Below the pieces are notes generated by a model. The model was not told where the DNA came from. It was given only the letters and a program-made list of their open reading frames with translations, and ran no database searches. A program made the translations under genes and the position numbers. Of a DNA stretch of 64,000 nucleotides, positions 35,128 through 43,074 are shown one piece after another. Source of the stretch: an uncultured Clostridia bacterium. GTDB lineage: Bacteria; Bacillota; Clostridia; Oscillospirales; Ruminococcaceae. Each line of letters begins with the position of its first letter. Positions within the stretch are counted from its first letter, which is position 1. The stretch is taken from positions 89,248 through 153,247 of the forward strand of contig CANRKB010000003.1 in NCBI GenBank assembly GCA_947631115.1. The letters are read 5' to 3'.

Positions 35128-35973
35128 ATGGAAGAAAACGAACAGACTATTGACCTCAGGGTCTTGTGGAAAATTTTAAAAGATCACTGGCTGCCAATAG
35201 TTGCATGCGCTATCATAGCCGCCGTTGTGGGGCTTGTCCTTTCAATAGCGGTAATACCGAAGCAATTTACCTCCGAGGCTACGATGGTCGTTAAAAACAC
35301 CGACGACAGTTCTACAAGCACGCTTCTTAACATAAACGATATAAACGCGGCGCAGAAAATGGTCGCTACCTGTCAGATAGTTTTTACGACGAACCACGTT
35401 CTCAGCGAGCTTCAGTCATCGTTCGGAAATTATTCGATAAATGAACTGAAAGATATGATAGTCATAGAAGCTGTAAATAATACGGAAATACTTAAAGTTT
35501 CCGTTACAACGCTTAACGCGCAGACTTCTACCGATATAGCCACAAAACTTACGGAACTCGCGATGACAGAGTTTAAGAGCGTTTATGATAACGGCTCAAT
35601 AAAGCTCTTGTCCGAACCGCAGTATCCCGAAGCGCCGACGTTCCCGAGTGTTCCGATGTTTACGGTAGTAGGACTGTTTATAGGTCTTGTGGTGTCGTAT
35701 ATCGTTTTCCTTGTAATAGAAATGGTCGATATAAAGGTAAAGCCCGACGACGACCTTATGCAGCTTTACGGTATACCCGTGTTTGCTGAAATTATGAATT
35801 TTGAGCTGTCGGATAAAGCGAGCTACAAGTACAACTACTATTCGCACACCGGCTCCGAGTCATCTCAGAAACCCAAACTTAAGACCGATCCGAATGTGAA
35901 ACCTATCGAGGGGAAACTGCAAGACGCTTCTGTCGCTGATAAGATCGGCGACAAGAGAAAGGAAAACGCCTGA
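35128..35973 (+). CDS. Polysaccharide chain-length regulator (YveK/CapA type)
   Basis: This 281-residue Wzz-type protein sets polymer length and activates the partner tyrosine kinase. It has an N-terminal segment IDLRVLWKILKDHWLPI leading into the first span (about 22-42), an extracytoplasmic coiled region (about 45-170), a PEAPTFPSVPMF proline motif and the second span at about 180-200. The cytoplasmic tail is unusually long (about 75 residues, Lys/Asp rich) for this family. Its stop overlaps the kinase ATG by one base. Confidence 0.9.
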   Translation: MEENEQTIDLRVLWKILKDHWLPIVACAIIAAVVGLVLSIAVIPKQFTSEATMVVKNTDDSSTSTLLNINDINAAQKMVATCQIVFTTNHVLSELQSSFGNYSINELKDMIVIEAVNNTEILKVSVTTLNAQTSTDIATKLTELAMTEFKSVYDNGSIKLLSEPQYPEAPTFPSVPMFTVVGLFIGLVVSYIVFLVIEMVDIKVKPDDDLMQLYGIPVFAEIMNFELSDKASYKYNYYSHTGSESSQKPKLKTDPNVKPIEGKLQDASVADKIGDKRKENA

Positions 35974-36701
35974 TGATGACTAAACAGAAAAAAGGTGCAA
36001 GACTTCCGATAAGTCAGTCGAGAAAGTTTATCCTGTCCGACAACACTCAGTTTGTTATAAAAGAAGCTTATAAGACGGCAAGAGCGAATATAATGTTCTC
36101 TCTTTCGCAGTCGGATAAGAAAATCGTGGTTGTAACGAGCTGCTCGCCCGCTGAGGGAAAAAGCACGAACTGCCTGAACCTCGCAATGACAATGGCGGAA
36201 ACGGGCGCGTCGGTTCTTCTTATAGACGCCGACCTCAGAAAGCCCATACAACATTCGCTTCTGAAGCTTGATAATAAAAAGGGTCTGTCCTCTATTCTGG
36301 GAGGAATTACGGGAGATATAGGAAAGACGATAAAAAAGAACGTCAGAGAAAACCTCGATGTTCTTACGTCGGGTCCTATCCCGCCAAACCCCGCGGAGCT
36401 TATCTCGGGAAAAAGAATGGGAGAGCTTCTGGATATTGTCGGCGGTCATTATGACTATGTATTCATTGACACCCCGCCCGTTATGGTGGTTACAGACGCG
36501 TTTCTTATGAACGATTCTGTCGCGGGAATAGTCTTTGTAATAAAAGAGGGTTCTACTACCCATGTAGAGATCAAAGAAGCCATTCAAAAAGCTAAGCTTA
36601 TGAACGCTAAAGTTCTGGGAATGGTAAAAGTAAACTGCGATTATAAAGGAAAGTCGGGTTATTCCTCTTATAAGTACAAATACGAATATAAGAACACCTG
36701 A
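35973..36701 (+). CDS. CpsD/CapB-family tyrosine kinase
   Basis: The 242-residue BY-kinase phosphorylates itself and controls exopolysaccharide assembly. The EAYKTARANIMFS activator-binding start, Walker A SCSPAEGKSTNCLNLA, Walker A' VLLIDADLRKP and Walker B YVFIDTPPVMVV are in order, and the C-terminus is a Tyr cluster (GYSSYKYKYEYKN) that would be the phosphorylation site. It is coupled to the chain-length regulator upstream and to the phosphatase 20 bp downstream. Confidence 0.93.
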   Translation: MMTKQKKGARLPISQSRKFILSDNTQFVIKEAYKTARANIMFSLSQSDKKIVVVTSCSPAEGKSTNCLNLAMTMAETGASVLLIDADLRKPIQHSLLKLDNKKGLSSILGGITGDIGKTIKKNVRENLDVLTSGPIPPNPAELISGKRMGELLDIVGGHYDYVFIDTPPVMVVTDAFLMNDSVAGIVFVIKEGSTTHVEIKEAIQKAKLMNAKVLGMVKVNCDYKGKSGYSSYKYKYEYKNT

Positions 36702-36720
36702 CAAATTTTAGGTAAGCCTT

Positions 36721-37434
36721 ATGACGGATTTTCATTCGCATATTCTCCCGGGTATCGACGACGGCTCAAAAGATGTTCAGATGTCGGAGCAAATGCTGAA
36801 GCTTGAGGCGCAGTCGGGAATAACGACAATAGTCGCAACGCCGCATTTTTACCTGTCCGAACAGGGCGTTGAAAAGTTTGCGGCAAAAAGAGAGGCTGCA
36901 TTTGAAAAGCTGAAGCCCGTCGCAGATCGAATGGGTATTGAGATAATAACAGGCGCGGAGGTCTATTATTCCCCGTCGCTTATAGACGAGGATCTTTCAA
37001 AGCTTCGTATAGGCGACACAAGATATATGATGATAGAGCTTCCCTACACAAAACTTACGGACAGTTTTATCCGCGAGTTTCATAGCTTTATCGGAAATAT
37101 CTCCTCCGAAATAACCCCCATACTTGCACACGCCGAGCGTTATCTCAGGTTTACGGACGCAAACAGCGTCTATGAAATAATGAACTGTGATATGCTCGTA
37201 CAGCTCAACAGCGGTTCTTTTAAACCGTTTACCTCGGAGCTTAAGTTTATGCTCGACCTGTTGAAGCATAATATGGCGCACCTGCTCGGAACGGACTGTC
37301 ATAACACTACGACGCGTTCGCCGAATATGGATATAGCAAAGAAAATGATCGGAAAGAAAATTTCCCCGCGGTGCTTTGATAAGCTTATGTATAACGCCGA
37401 CGCAGTGCTTTCCGATGAAGTTGTTGGAGAATGA
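36721..37434 (+). CDS. CpsB/CapC-family tyrosine-protein phosphatase
   Basis: This 237-residue PHP-domain phosphatase removes phosphate from the BY-kinase. DFHSHILPGIDDGSKD gives the first metal ligands; ATPHFYLSE, ITGAEVYYSP, PILAHAERY and LLGTDCHN supply the rest. It completes the kinase-phosphatase-regulator module (B/C/D) of Gram-positive capsule clusters. Its end comes one base before the ATG of the next gene. Confidence 0.92.
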   Translation: MTDFHSHILPGIDDGSKDVQMSEQMLKLEAQSGITTIVATPHFYLSEQGVEKFAAKREAAFEKLKPVADRMGIEIITGAEVYYSPSLIDEDLSKLRIGDTRYMMIELPYTKLTDSFIREFHSFIGNISSEITPILAHAERYLRFTDANSVYEIMNCDMLVQLNSGSFKPFTSELKFMLDLLKHNMAHLLGTDCHNTTTRSPNMDIAKKMIGKKISPRCFDKLMYNADAVLSDEVVGE

Positions 37435-37435
37435 T

Positions 37436-38554
37436 ATGTTGGTTTACTACTTGCTGTTGGTTGGGTCGCTCGCGGTAGGAATTCCGCTGTGCAGACTAAA
37501 GCACGGCAAAGGAGTCTACTGCGCACTCGCGGGCGCGGCGCTTTTCCTTACAGCTGCGCTAAGGAATGAAGTGGGATATGATTATAACCTTTACGCTTCG
37601 TGGTTTTTAAACTACAGAGCAAGAATGACAAGCATTCTCGGAGGTTATAAACAGGAAAAAGGTTTTCTTATCCCGATGAAGTTTGTTTCGGAAGTAACTG
37701 ACAACTATCAGGTGATGTTCGTCATCATAGCTGCCATTATTTCAACAGCCGTAATGCTGTTTATATATTTCTATTGCGAAAAACCGTATCTTGGAGTGTT
37801 CTGCTTCTTGTCGTTCGGAGCTTTCTTTAACTCTATGAACTTTATGAGACAGATGATAGCGGCGACTATCGTTCTTTATGCTATTCAGTACATAAAGAAA
37901 AAACAATACTTAAGATTTCTGGTCTTTGTACTTCTGGCTTCGGCTTTCCATGTATCGGCTCTGATAATGGTCGTGTTCTACTTCCTGGTTCAGATAAAGA
38001 TGAATTGGATAAGTCTCGGGGTATATTCGGGGGTTCTGGTCTTGTACTTTATATTCTCCGAAAGTATCCTCGGCGTTATCACGCGTTATTTCTATACAGG
38101 CTACAAGCCCGGAAGCAATGTCGAAATTTCAAAAGGCACGGTGCCTATATACGCGATATTGTTTACGCTTGTGTTCGTGGCGGCGTTTTTGCTAAGAAAG
38201 CGGCTTGTCAAGAGCGACAGTTTCAATAACGTCTTTTTAAACTGTATGTTCTTCGCTTGCTTCTTTGAGCTTATGGGTTTAAAGCACGGCGTTGTCTCGC
38301 GTCTTTCGATATATTTCCTTATACCCGCGGTGACGGTGCTTGTGCCGAAAACGTTGACGGCGCTTATGGAATGGTGCAAAGAAAAATTCACAAAAGACCG
38401 CGTAAAGCAAATGACGGCAAAAGCTGTTGCTCTGGCAGTGTTTATAACATTCTGTACGGGAATGTATTCATATATGATATTCAATAATTATAATGGAGTA
38501 TATCCGTATAAGACTGTTATTTCCGAAAGAGGTAGTGACGATGCTGAACAGTGA
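37436..38554 (+). CDS. EpsG-like polysaccharide polymerase
   Basis: A 372-residue protein with about ten membrane spans, starting LVYYLLLVGSLAVGIP. RNEVGYDYNLYASWF and the FGAFFNSMNFMRQMIAATIVLYAI block are the EpsG family signature, related to Wzy polymerases. The ATG at 37436 has GGAG six bases upstream; a longer reading overlaps the phosphatase gene. The cluster contains no glycosyltransferase gene in this window, so either the repeat unit is made elsewhere or this is a partial cluster. Confidence 0.87.
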   Translation: MLVYYLLLVGSLAVGIPLCRLKHGKGVYCALAGAALFLTAALRNEVGYDYNLYASWFLNYRARMTSILGGYKQEKGFLIPMKFVSEVTDNYQVMFVIIAAIISTAVMLFIYFYCEKPYLGVFCFLSFGAFFNSMNFMRQMIAATIVLYAIQYIKKKQYLRFLVFVLLASAFHVSALIMVVFYFLVQIKMNWISLGVYSGVLVLYFIFSESILGVITRYFYTGYKPGSNVEISKGTVPIYAILFTLVFVAAFLLRKRLVKSDSFNNVFLNCMFFACFFELMGLKHGVVSRLSIYFLIPAVTVLVPKTLTALMEWCKEKFTKDRVKQMTAKAVALAVFITFCTGMYSYMIFNNYNGVYPYKTVISERGSDDAEQ

Positions 38555-39068
38555 CGCTATAAAAAATTTCGTTCTGGACAGAAAGAACAACCTTTTTGAG
38601 AACATAGCTCTTTGCTTGGCGGTTACGCTTACAAGTGGGTTTTTCAGCTATGACACCTACTATTTCTATATGGACTTTCTTCGTCCCGTGGTTTCCGTTC
38701 TGCTTATAATAATATGGTTGTGGTGCGGGTTTAAAAGCGGGATAAACAAGAAATGGGGATTTTTGGTATTTACCGGCATTTATTGGCTTGTCCCCTATTT
38801 GTACATGCTGTTCTACAAGATGGACGACAGTCCCGAGGTCTTCGGCTCGATTCCCGCAATGCTTAACAAGTTTGCGATGTTAGGCTATGAAAGACCGATG
38901 AAAGGTATCGCAGATTTCACAAACTGCGACATCAATATATGGGTCCTTGCCCTGGCGATACTTACGTTTACGCTCTACTATGTAGGAGTGAATGTTGAGT
39001 ACATATTAAGGAAAAAGGACGAACCCGAGGACGCCGAAGAAGAGGAAACCGAAAACAAGGTTGACTGA
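38541..39068 (+). CDS. Four-span membrane protein of the exopolysaccharide cluster
   Basis: This 175-residue protein begins LNSDAIKNFVLDRKNNLFEN, followed by hydrophobic segments at about 20-40, 48-65, 72-90 and 135-158 and an acidic C-terminal tail (KKDEPEDAEEEETENKVD). It overlaps the EpsG-like gene by 14 bp and is therefore coupled to it. I do not recognise a family; possible roles are an accessory membrane protein for polymerisation or export. Confidence 0.6.
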   Translation: MLNSDAIKNFVLDRKNNLFENIALCLAVTLTSGFFSYDTYYFYMDFLRPVVSVLLIIIWLWCGFKSGINKKWGFLVFTGIYWLVPYLYMLFYKMDDSPEVFGSIPAMLNKFAMLGYERPMKGIADFTNCDINIWVLALAILTFTLYYVGVNVEYILRKKDEPEDAEEEETENKVD

Positions 39069-39143
39069 AGCTCGGCTAAAATGCGGTAATAAGCTTCCGA
39101 AAGGATGTTTATTATAAATATTGAGGAAAGGAGGAAAAATCAA

Positions 39144-39953
39144 ATGAAGAAGTTTTCTAGCAAGGTTTTGGCGGGTATCTTTACTGCTGCTCTTCTGGCA
39201 GGCGGTGCATTCGCTAACGATTACGTTGAGAACCCCGATTGGTCTAAGCCTGAAACGGTTGAAGTAGGTCAAAAGGACGTTCAGAATGTTGAAGAAGGTA
39301 AAAATTGCTATGTAGATCTTTACAATGGTGAAACCGGAGTAGAGCTTTCTGAAAAAGCACTTCAGACACTTAAAGAAAAGAAAGCTGGTATTACAATTGA
39401 TTTTAACAACGGTGTTCTGGTTGAAGTTACTGCTGTTGATCTCCATGACGTAAAGAACTTTTCTTTTGCTTTAGGTATTTCTAACGTAACCGGCGGTTCT
39501 GCAGTTACAGATGACAAGGTAGAGGTTCCTGAAAATTCCGTTCTCATTCAGCCTGTATACAACGGTGATACTTTTGAAGCAACAGTTACTGTTCGCGTTC
39601 CCGAGGGCTTAGATACCAAAAAGGCTAAGCTCTATCACTGCGATGGAAAGGGTGGCGTTGAAGAAGTTAAGGATGCTCTTAGTGAAGGTGATTACTATTA
39701 CAATTCACTTGAATTCAAGATTTCTCATGCTTCCTACTACATCATAAGCGATGGCGAGGTAAAGGCATCTGCTGACGCAGGTCAGAGCGGCGAAACCGAA
39801 GAACCCGGTGCATCCGGTTCTCAGGCTAGCGGAAGCGGCTCAGGCGAAGGCGGAAAGGGTCCGAATACCGGTGTAACCCTCCCGATCGCACTTGTTGCTC
39901 TCGCAGGCGGTTCTGTAGCAGTATCTGCTATCGTAGCTAAGAAGAGAAAGTAA
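39144..39953 (+). CDS. Abundant-looking secreted surface protein with sorting-type tail
   Basis: This 269-residue protein has a signal peptide (KKFSSKVLAGIFTAALLAGGAFA), a beta-rich middle (about 25-215), a Gly/Ser/Glu linker (about 218-243) and a tail GPNTGVTLPIALVALAGG...KKRK. That tail is a PxTG-like motif, a hydrophobic span and basic residues, as in sortase substrates. A perfect AAAGGAGG (39127-39134) precedes the ATG. Codon choice differs from neighbours (many GTT, GCT, GGT, CTT), typical of strong expression, and a strong terminator follows. It may anchor or build the surface layer next to the exopolysaccharide. The exact motif is not LPXTG, so anchoring is inferred. Confidence 0.75.
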   Translation: MKKFSSKVLAGIFTAALLAGGAFANDYVENPDWSKPETVEVGQKDVQNVEEGKNCYVDLYNGETGVELSEKALQTLKEKKAGITIDFNNGVLVEVTAVDLHDVKNFSFALGISNVTGGSAVTDDKVEVPENSVLIQPVYNGDTFEATVTVRVPEGLDTKKAKLYHCDGKGGVEEVKDALSEGDYYYNSLEFKISHASYYIISDGEVKASADAGQSGETEEPGASGSQASGSGSGEGGKGPNTGVTLPIALVALAGGSVAVSAIVAKKRK

Positions 39954-39976
39954 TTTCTCCCAAATAGCGCAAAAAC

Positions 39977-40013
39977 TAACGGTACGGCTTTACGGTCGTA
40001 CCGTTAATTTTTT
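39977..40013 (+). terminator. Intrinsic terminator of the surface-protein gene
   Basis: A perfect 10-bp stem TAACGGTACG/CGTACCGTTA with a 10-nt loop, followed by ATTTTTT. Confidence 0.9.
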
Positions 40014-40104
40014 GGCAAGGAAAACAAAATGTTTTTCTTGCTTTTTTCTCATAAGAGCATTTGATTTCACGCTCAAAGGTAAATGCAATTCCAAGGCTGT
40101 TTTA

Positions 40105-40344
40105 CGCTCAAAACATCTTTGTAGGATTGCCGTTTCAAAGCCGTGCTTTGAAACGGCAATGCGGGGAAAACTCTTGTTTTCCCCGCACCCTTTAGCGCTA
40201 TAAAGCGAAGTTTCGCGGCTTCGCCGCGACCAGAGGGAAAAATTTTTTGAAAAAAATTTTTTCCCTCTGGACTCCCTTTTCAAAAAACTTCCGTGCGACG
40301 CCCGTTAAGTGGTTTTGATTTTAAACGTTGTTCGCCGCTCGGAA
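40105..40344 (-). repeat. Family A hairpin element, copy A4
   Basis: Minus orientation. Read on that strand: TTCCGAGCGGC, GGGCGTCGCACGGAAG, hairpin 1 (CCAGAGGGAAAAAAT and complement), GCGCTAAAGGGTGC, hairpin 2 with loop CAAGAG and CGGGG/CCCCG closing pairs, hairpin 3 (TTGCCGTTTCAAAGC and complement), CTACAAAGATG and TTTTGAGCG. The tail block GAGCGTGAAATCAAATGCTC is at about 40050-40073. It lies sense-oriented downstream of the ABC ATPase gene that ends at 40431. Confidence 0.87.
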
Positions 40345-40348
40345 CAGC

Positions 40349-40385
40349 TTCTTACCTCTTACTTCCTACCTCTTACCTCTAATAA
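40349..40385 (-). repeat. Degenerate heptamer array, AGAGGTAAG type
   Basis: On the minus strand this reads as about five imperfect units of RAGAGGTA (TTAGAGGTAAGAGG, AGGAAGTAAGAGG, TAAGAAG). It precedes family A copy A4. Shorter or diverged versions precede A2 (12840-12858) and A5 (59461-59473), and a free array is at 51385-51418. Confidence 0.65.
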
Positions 40386-40390
40386 GGGGT

Positions 40391-40424
40391 CAAGGTGGAC
40401 CCTTTTTCAAAAGGGTCCACCTTG
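40391..40424 (-). terminator. Hairpin terminator behind the amino-acid ABC operon
   Basis: Arms CAAGGTGGACCC and GGGTCCACCTTG (perfect 12 bp plus adjacent A/T pairs) lie seven bases past the stop of the ATPase gene. A clean T-run is lacking, but the stem is very stable. Confidence 0.65.
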
Positions 40425-40430
40425 TTTCCT

Positions 40431-41210
40431 TTAAATGTTCTCCAGCGACTTCTCCAAAAACGCTTTTGTTCTTTCGCTCTTCGGATTTCCGAACACCTGC
40501 TCGGGGTCGCCCTCTTCTTCAATAACTCCGTCCGCCATGAAGATCACCTTATCCGCGACTCCCCTTGCAAAATTCATCTCGTGAGTTACGACTATCATTG
40601 TTCTCATTGAATTTTTAAGCTCTCGTATAACTCTAAGCACCTCTCCCGTAAGCTCGGGATCAAGCGCGGACGTCGGCTCGTCAAAGCACAATATATCTGG
40701 ACTTAACGCCAATGCCCTAGCTATCGCAACTCGCTGCTGCTGACCGCCCGAAAGATTGCACGGATATGAGCTTATCTTATCGCCCAGCCCCACGCTTTCA
40801 AGTATTGCTTTTGAATTTTCATTGATTTGAGCGAACAGCCTTTTTTTCTCGTCCTTTGGCAGTTTTTTATCAACAGTAAGCTCCACCGCAAGCGAAACGT
40901 TCTTTAACACGGTGTACTGCGGGAAAAGGTTGAACTGCTGGAAAACAAGCCCGAGATGTTTATGCTTTTCGCGTATCTCGCTGTCCTTATAGCTCTTTTC
41001 GGCATTGAAAAACTCCTCGCCGTTCAGCATAAAAACGCCCTTATCGGCGCGCTCGAGAAAGTTTAAACATCTGAGAAGCGTTGTCTTTCCGCTGCCCGAA
41101 GAACCTATTATCGCAAGCACCTCGCCTTTTTCCATAGAAAAATCTATGCCTTTTAAGACCTCGGTCTTGCCGAATTTTTTATGTATTCCTTTTACTTCAA
41201 GAAAAGCCAT
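40431..41210 (-). CDS. Polar amino-acid ABC transporter ATPase
   Basis: This 259-residue ATPase has Walker A GSSGSGKTTLLRCLN, the Q-loop VFQQFNLFPQYTVLKNV, signature LSGGQQQRVAIARAL, Walker B ILCFDEPTSALDP and the switch His in VVTHEM. It belongs to the GlnQ/TcyC group. It is the third gene of a minus-strand operon (binding protein, permease, ATPase) divergent from the cysteine genes, which makes cystine or another sulfur amino acid a likely substrate by context only. Confidence 0.94.
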   Translation of the reverse strand: MAFLEVKGIHKKFGKTEVLKGIDFSMEKGEVLAIIGSSGSGKTTLLRCLNFLERADKGVFMLNGEEFFNAEKSYKDSEIREKHKHLGLVFQQFNLFPQYTVLKNVSLAVELTVDKKLPKDEKKRLFAQINENSKAILESVGLGDKISSYPCNLSGGQQQRVAIARALALSPDILCFDEPTSALDPELTGEVLRVIRELKNSMRTMIVVTHEMNFARGVADKVIFMADGVIEEEGDPEQVFGNPKSERTKAFLEKSLENI

Positions 41211-41227
41211 ACTTCCCTCACATTCTC

Positions 41228-41875
41228 TCAGCCGCTGTAATAATTCAGCTTTTTCTCAACGCGGTTGAGAATGACCGTAAGCAATCCCGAAAACAACAGG
41301 TAGAACGCTCCGATATAGAACATCGGCCAAAGCAGCGCTTTTTGCGCGACTATTTGCTGAGCCGCCTGTACAAGCTCCACCACCATAATTACTCTCGCAA
41401 GAGAAGTGTCTTTTACAAGCGTTATTATCTCGTTTCCCATGGGCGGAACAATGCGCTTTATTACCTGGAACAGAACGATTTTGAAAAAGATCTGACTTTT
41501 CGTCATTCCGAGGACCTGACCCGCTTCATACTGTCCTTTGGGGATACTTTCAATTCCCCCGCGGTAGATCTCCGAGAAATAGCACGCATAGTTTATCACA
41601 AACGCTATAAGCACTGCCATAAGTCTCGGCAGCGCACTCCAACCGAACAAAAGCCCCGGACCGTAGAACACTATTATTATCTGAAGCATAAGCGGCGTTC
41701 CGCGTATTATCCAGATAAATGTTCTCATTATCCACTTTATCGGCGGGATCTTCGACATAGAGCCAAAGGTTATCAGAAGCCCCAGCGGAAGCGCGCATAC
41801 AAGCGTCACTCCGAAAATTAGGAGAGTCGTTAAAAATCCGTTTGCAAGCTGGGTTGTTACTTCGAGAAACGACAT
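41228..41875 (-). CDS. Amino-acid ABC transporter permease
   Basis: This 215-residue permease has about five spans and the HisM-type cytoplasmic coupling loop (EIYRGGIESIPKGQYEAGQVLGM) with the EAA-like Gly. FIWIIRGTPLMLQ and PPMGNEIITLVKDTSLA are family blocks. It stands between binding-protein and ATPase genes with 26- and 17-bp gaps. Confidence 0.93.
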   Translation of the reverse strand: MSFLEVTTQLANGFLTTLLIFGVTLVCALPLGLLITFGSMSKIPPIKWIMRTFIWIIRGTPLMLQIIIVFYGPGLLFGWSALPRLMAVLIAFVINYACYFSEIYRGGIESIPKGQYEAGQVLGMTKSQIFFKIVLFQVIKRIVPPMGNEIITLVKDTSLARVIMVVELVQAAQQIVAQKALLWPMFYIGAFYLLFSGLLTVILNRVEKKLNYYSG

Positions 41876-41901
41876 AATTTCACCCTGTTAAACTGTTTTA
41901 A

Positions 41902-42723
41902 TCATTTAAAAGCGTATACGTCCAGAAGATCATACTTTTCGCACAAAGCCTTTAAACTTCCTTCGTCTACCATTTCCTGTATAGCGGCGTTTATTTTGGA
42001 CTGAAGCTCTTTGTCGTCCTTTCTGATACCTACCGCATACTGTTCGGGAGTAAGTTCAATGCTGTCCACTATCATAAGGTCGGAATAATCCGTTCCCTCG
42101 CCTACCGAAGCGTTTGCCATAACATAGTCTATAACGCCTACCTCGGTAGTTCCCGCCTTTATCTCTATAAGAACATCTTTCTGCGCGGCGCAGCCCGTAT
42201 AATTCTTGCTCAAAACGCTGTCGTTCAGAACGGCGGTTTCGCCTGCCGAGCCTACCTCAGCCGTAACGGAAGCGCCCTCCATTGACGCAATATCCTTATA
42301 CTTGTCCGCGTTATCCTTTTTGATAACAGCGACCTGCCTGTTGTTTATATAAGGCGTAGAGAAAAGCATTTCTTTCGCAAGCTCGTCGTTTATGGTCATA
42401 CCGTTCCAGATAACGTCTATTGTCTTTGAGTTAAGCTCGAAAACCTTGTTGTTCCAGTCTATCTCCTGAAACTCGGGTTCAACGCCGAGCTTTTCGCAGA
42501 CAGCTTTTGTAAACTCCGTCTCAAAGCCCGTAAGCTCGTTGTTTTCGTCGAAATAGTTCATCGGCTCAAAATAAGTAATTCCGACAGTGAGCTTTCCTTT
42601 TTCCTGTATGTACTCCCAGTCTGTCTTTTGTCCTGCGTTATCTGCGTTTTCATCTGCATTACAGCCCGCGAAAGCAAACACGCTCATTGCCGCGGCAAGA
42701 AATGCCGCCAGAAATTTTTTCAT
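41902..42723 (-). CDS. Amino-acid-binding lipoprotein of the ABC transporter
   Basis: The 273-residue SBP_bac_3 protein has a lipoprotein signal (KKFLAAFLAAAMSVFAFAGC; lipid-modified Cys20). Next come LTVGITYFEPMNYFDENNELTGFETEFTKAVCEKLG, DVIWNGMTI and the GSAGE motif of polar amino-acid binders. Ligand specificity cannot be read reliably; the nearby cysteine genes favour cystine. It has a divergent consensus promoter and a GGAGC ribosome site. Confidence 0.92.
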   Translation of the reverse strand: MKKFLAAFLAAAMSVFAFAGCNADENADNAGQKTDWEYIQEKGKLTVGITYFEPMNYFDENNELTGFETEFTKAVCEKLGVEPEFQEIDWNNKVFELNSKTIDVIWNGMTINDELAKEMLFSTPYINNRQVAVIKKDNADKYKDIASMEGASVTAEVGSAGETAVLNDSVLSKNYTGCAAQKDVLIEIKAGTTEVGVIDYVMANASVGEGTDYSDLMIVDSIELTPEQYAVGIRKDDKELQSKINAAIQEMVDEGSLKALCEKYDLLDVYAFK

Positions 42724-42785
42724 TTTAATTGCTCCTTTTTTGTTTTGTTTTTTTGATATGTTAAATCTTTTGGACTTAACAAGTT

Positions 42786-42814
42786 ATTGTACCATATTTT
42801 TTCTCATTTGTCAA
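42786..42814 (-). promoter_or_regulatory. Sigma-A promoter of the ABC transporter operon
   Basis: TTGACA (complement of 42809-42814), 17 nt, TACAAT (complement of 42786-42791), about 65 nt before the lipoprotein gene. Its transcript starts with a short palindrome ACTTGTTAAGT, which is not the same as the operator near the divergent promoter. Confidence 0.85.
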
Positions 42815-42873
42815 GGTCTTTGCGCAAAACGGGTACACCGAGGAAAAAATTTGAAAAAATTTTTAAAAACCTA

Positions 42874-42902
42874 TTGACAAAGTAGGCGATAGGGTTTATA
42901 AT
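42874..42902 (+). promoter_or_regulatory. Sigma-A promoter of the sulfhydrylase-cysK-Rrf2 operon
   Basis: TTGACA at 42874-42879, 17-nt spacer containing GTAGG, TATAAT at 42897-42902. Transcription should begin near 42909, giving a leader of about 165 nt that carries an operator and a small ORF. Confidence 0.9.
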
Positions 42903-42910
42903 ATAATCAA

Positions 42911-42927
42911 CCTACTTAATTGGTAGG
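42911..42927. promoter_or_regulatory. Rrf2-type (CymR/IscR-like) operator
   Basis: The palindrome CCTACTTAATTGGTAGG lies across the expected start of transcription, eight bases after the -10. It has the CCTAC-N7-GTAGG form typical of Rrf2-family sites, and a half-site GTAGG lies in the promoter spacer. The Rrf2 regulator encoded at 45549 is the natural candidate to bind it. Confidence 0.7.
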
Positions 42928-42957
42928 AATATAAAAAGAACGAAAGGCAACCGAACA

Positions 42958-43020
42958 ATGAAACGCAGATATTATAGACGATGTATGATCTGTTCTTCCC
43001 TATCCCGAATGTGCCGTTAA
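42958..43020 (+). CDS. Cys/Arg-rich 20-codon leader ORF (putative leader peptide)
   Basis: A short ORF begins with ATG at 42958, preceded by GAAAGG. It encodes 20 residues: MKRRYYRRC, then MIC, SSLSR and MCR. Three cysteines are in positions 9, 12 and 19, and Arg and Tyr dominate the rest, with several rarely used codons (AGA, CGA, CTA). It lies wholly between promoter and sulfhydrylase gene, ending 54 bp before that ATG. Its position in a cysteine operon suggests a translated sensor of Cys-tRNA, as for amino-acid leader peptides. A strong terminator/antiterminator pair is not visible, so the mechanism is open. Confidence 0.6.
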   Translation: MKRRYYRRCMICSSLSRMCR

Positions 43021-43074
43021 TAATTTCGGCTTTTAAAACACAATAATATAATATTTCAGGAGGAACATTTTATT

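Noticed and set aside
35865..36704. 279-codon minus-strand frame opposite the tyrosine kinase gene
   Set aside because: Antisense to a complete BY-kinase gene; no recognisable protein features.
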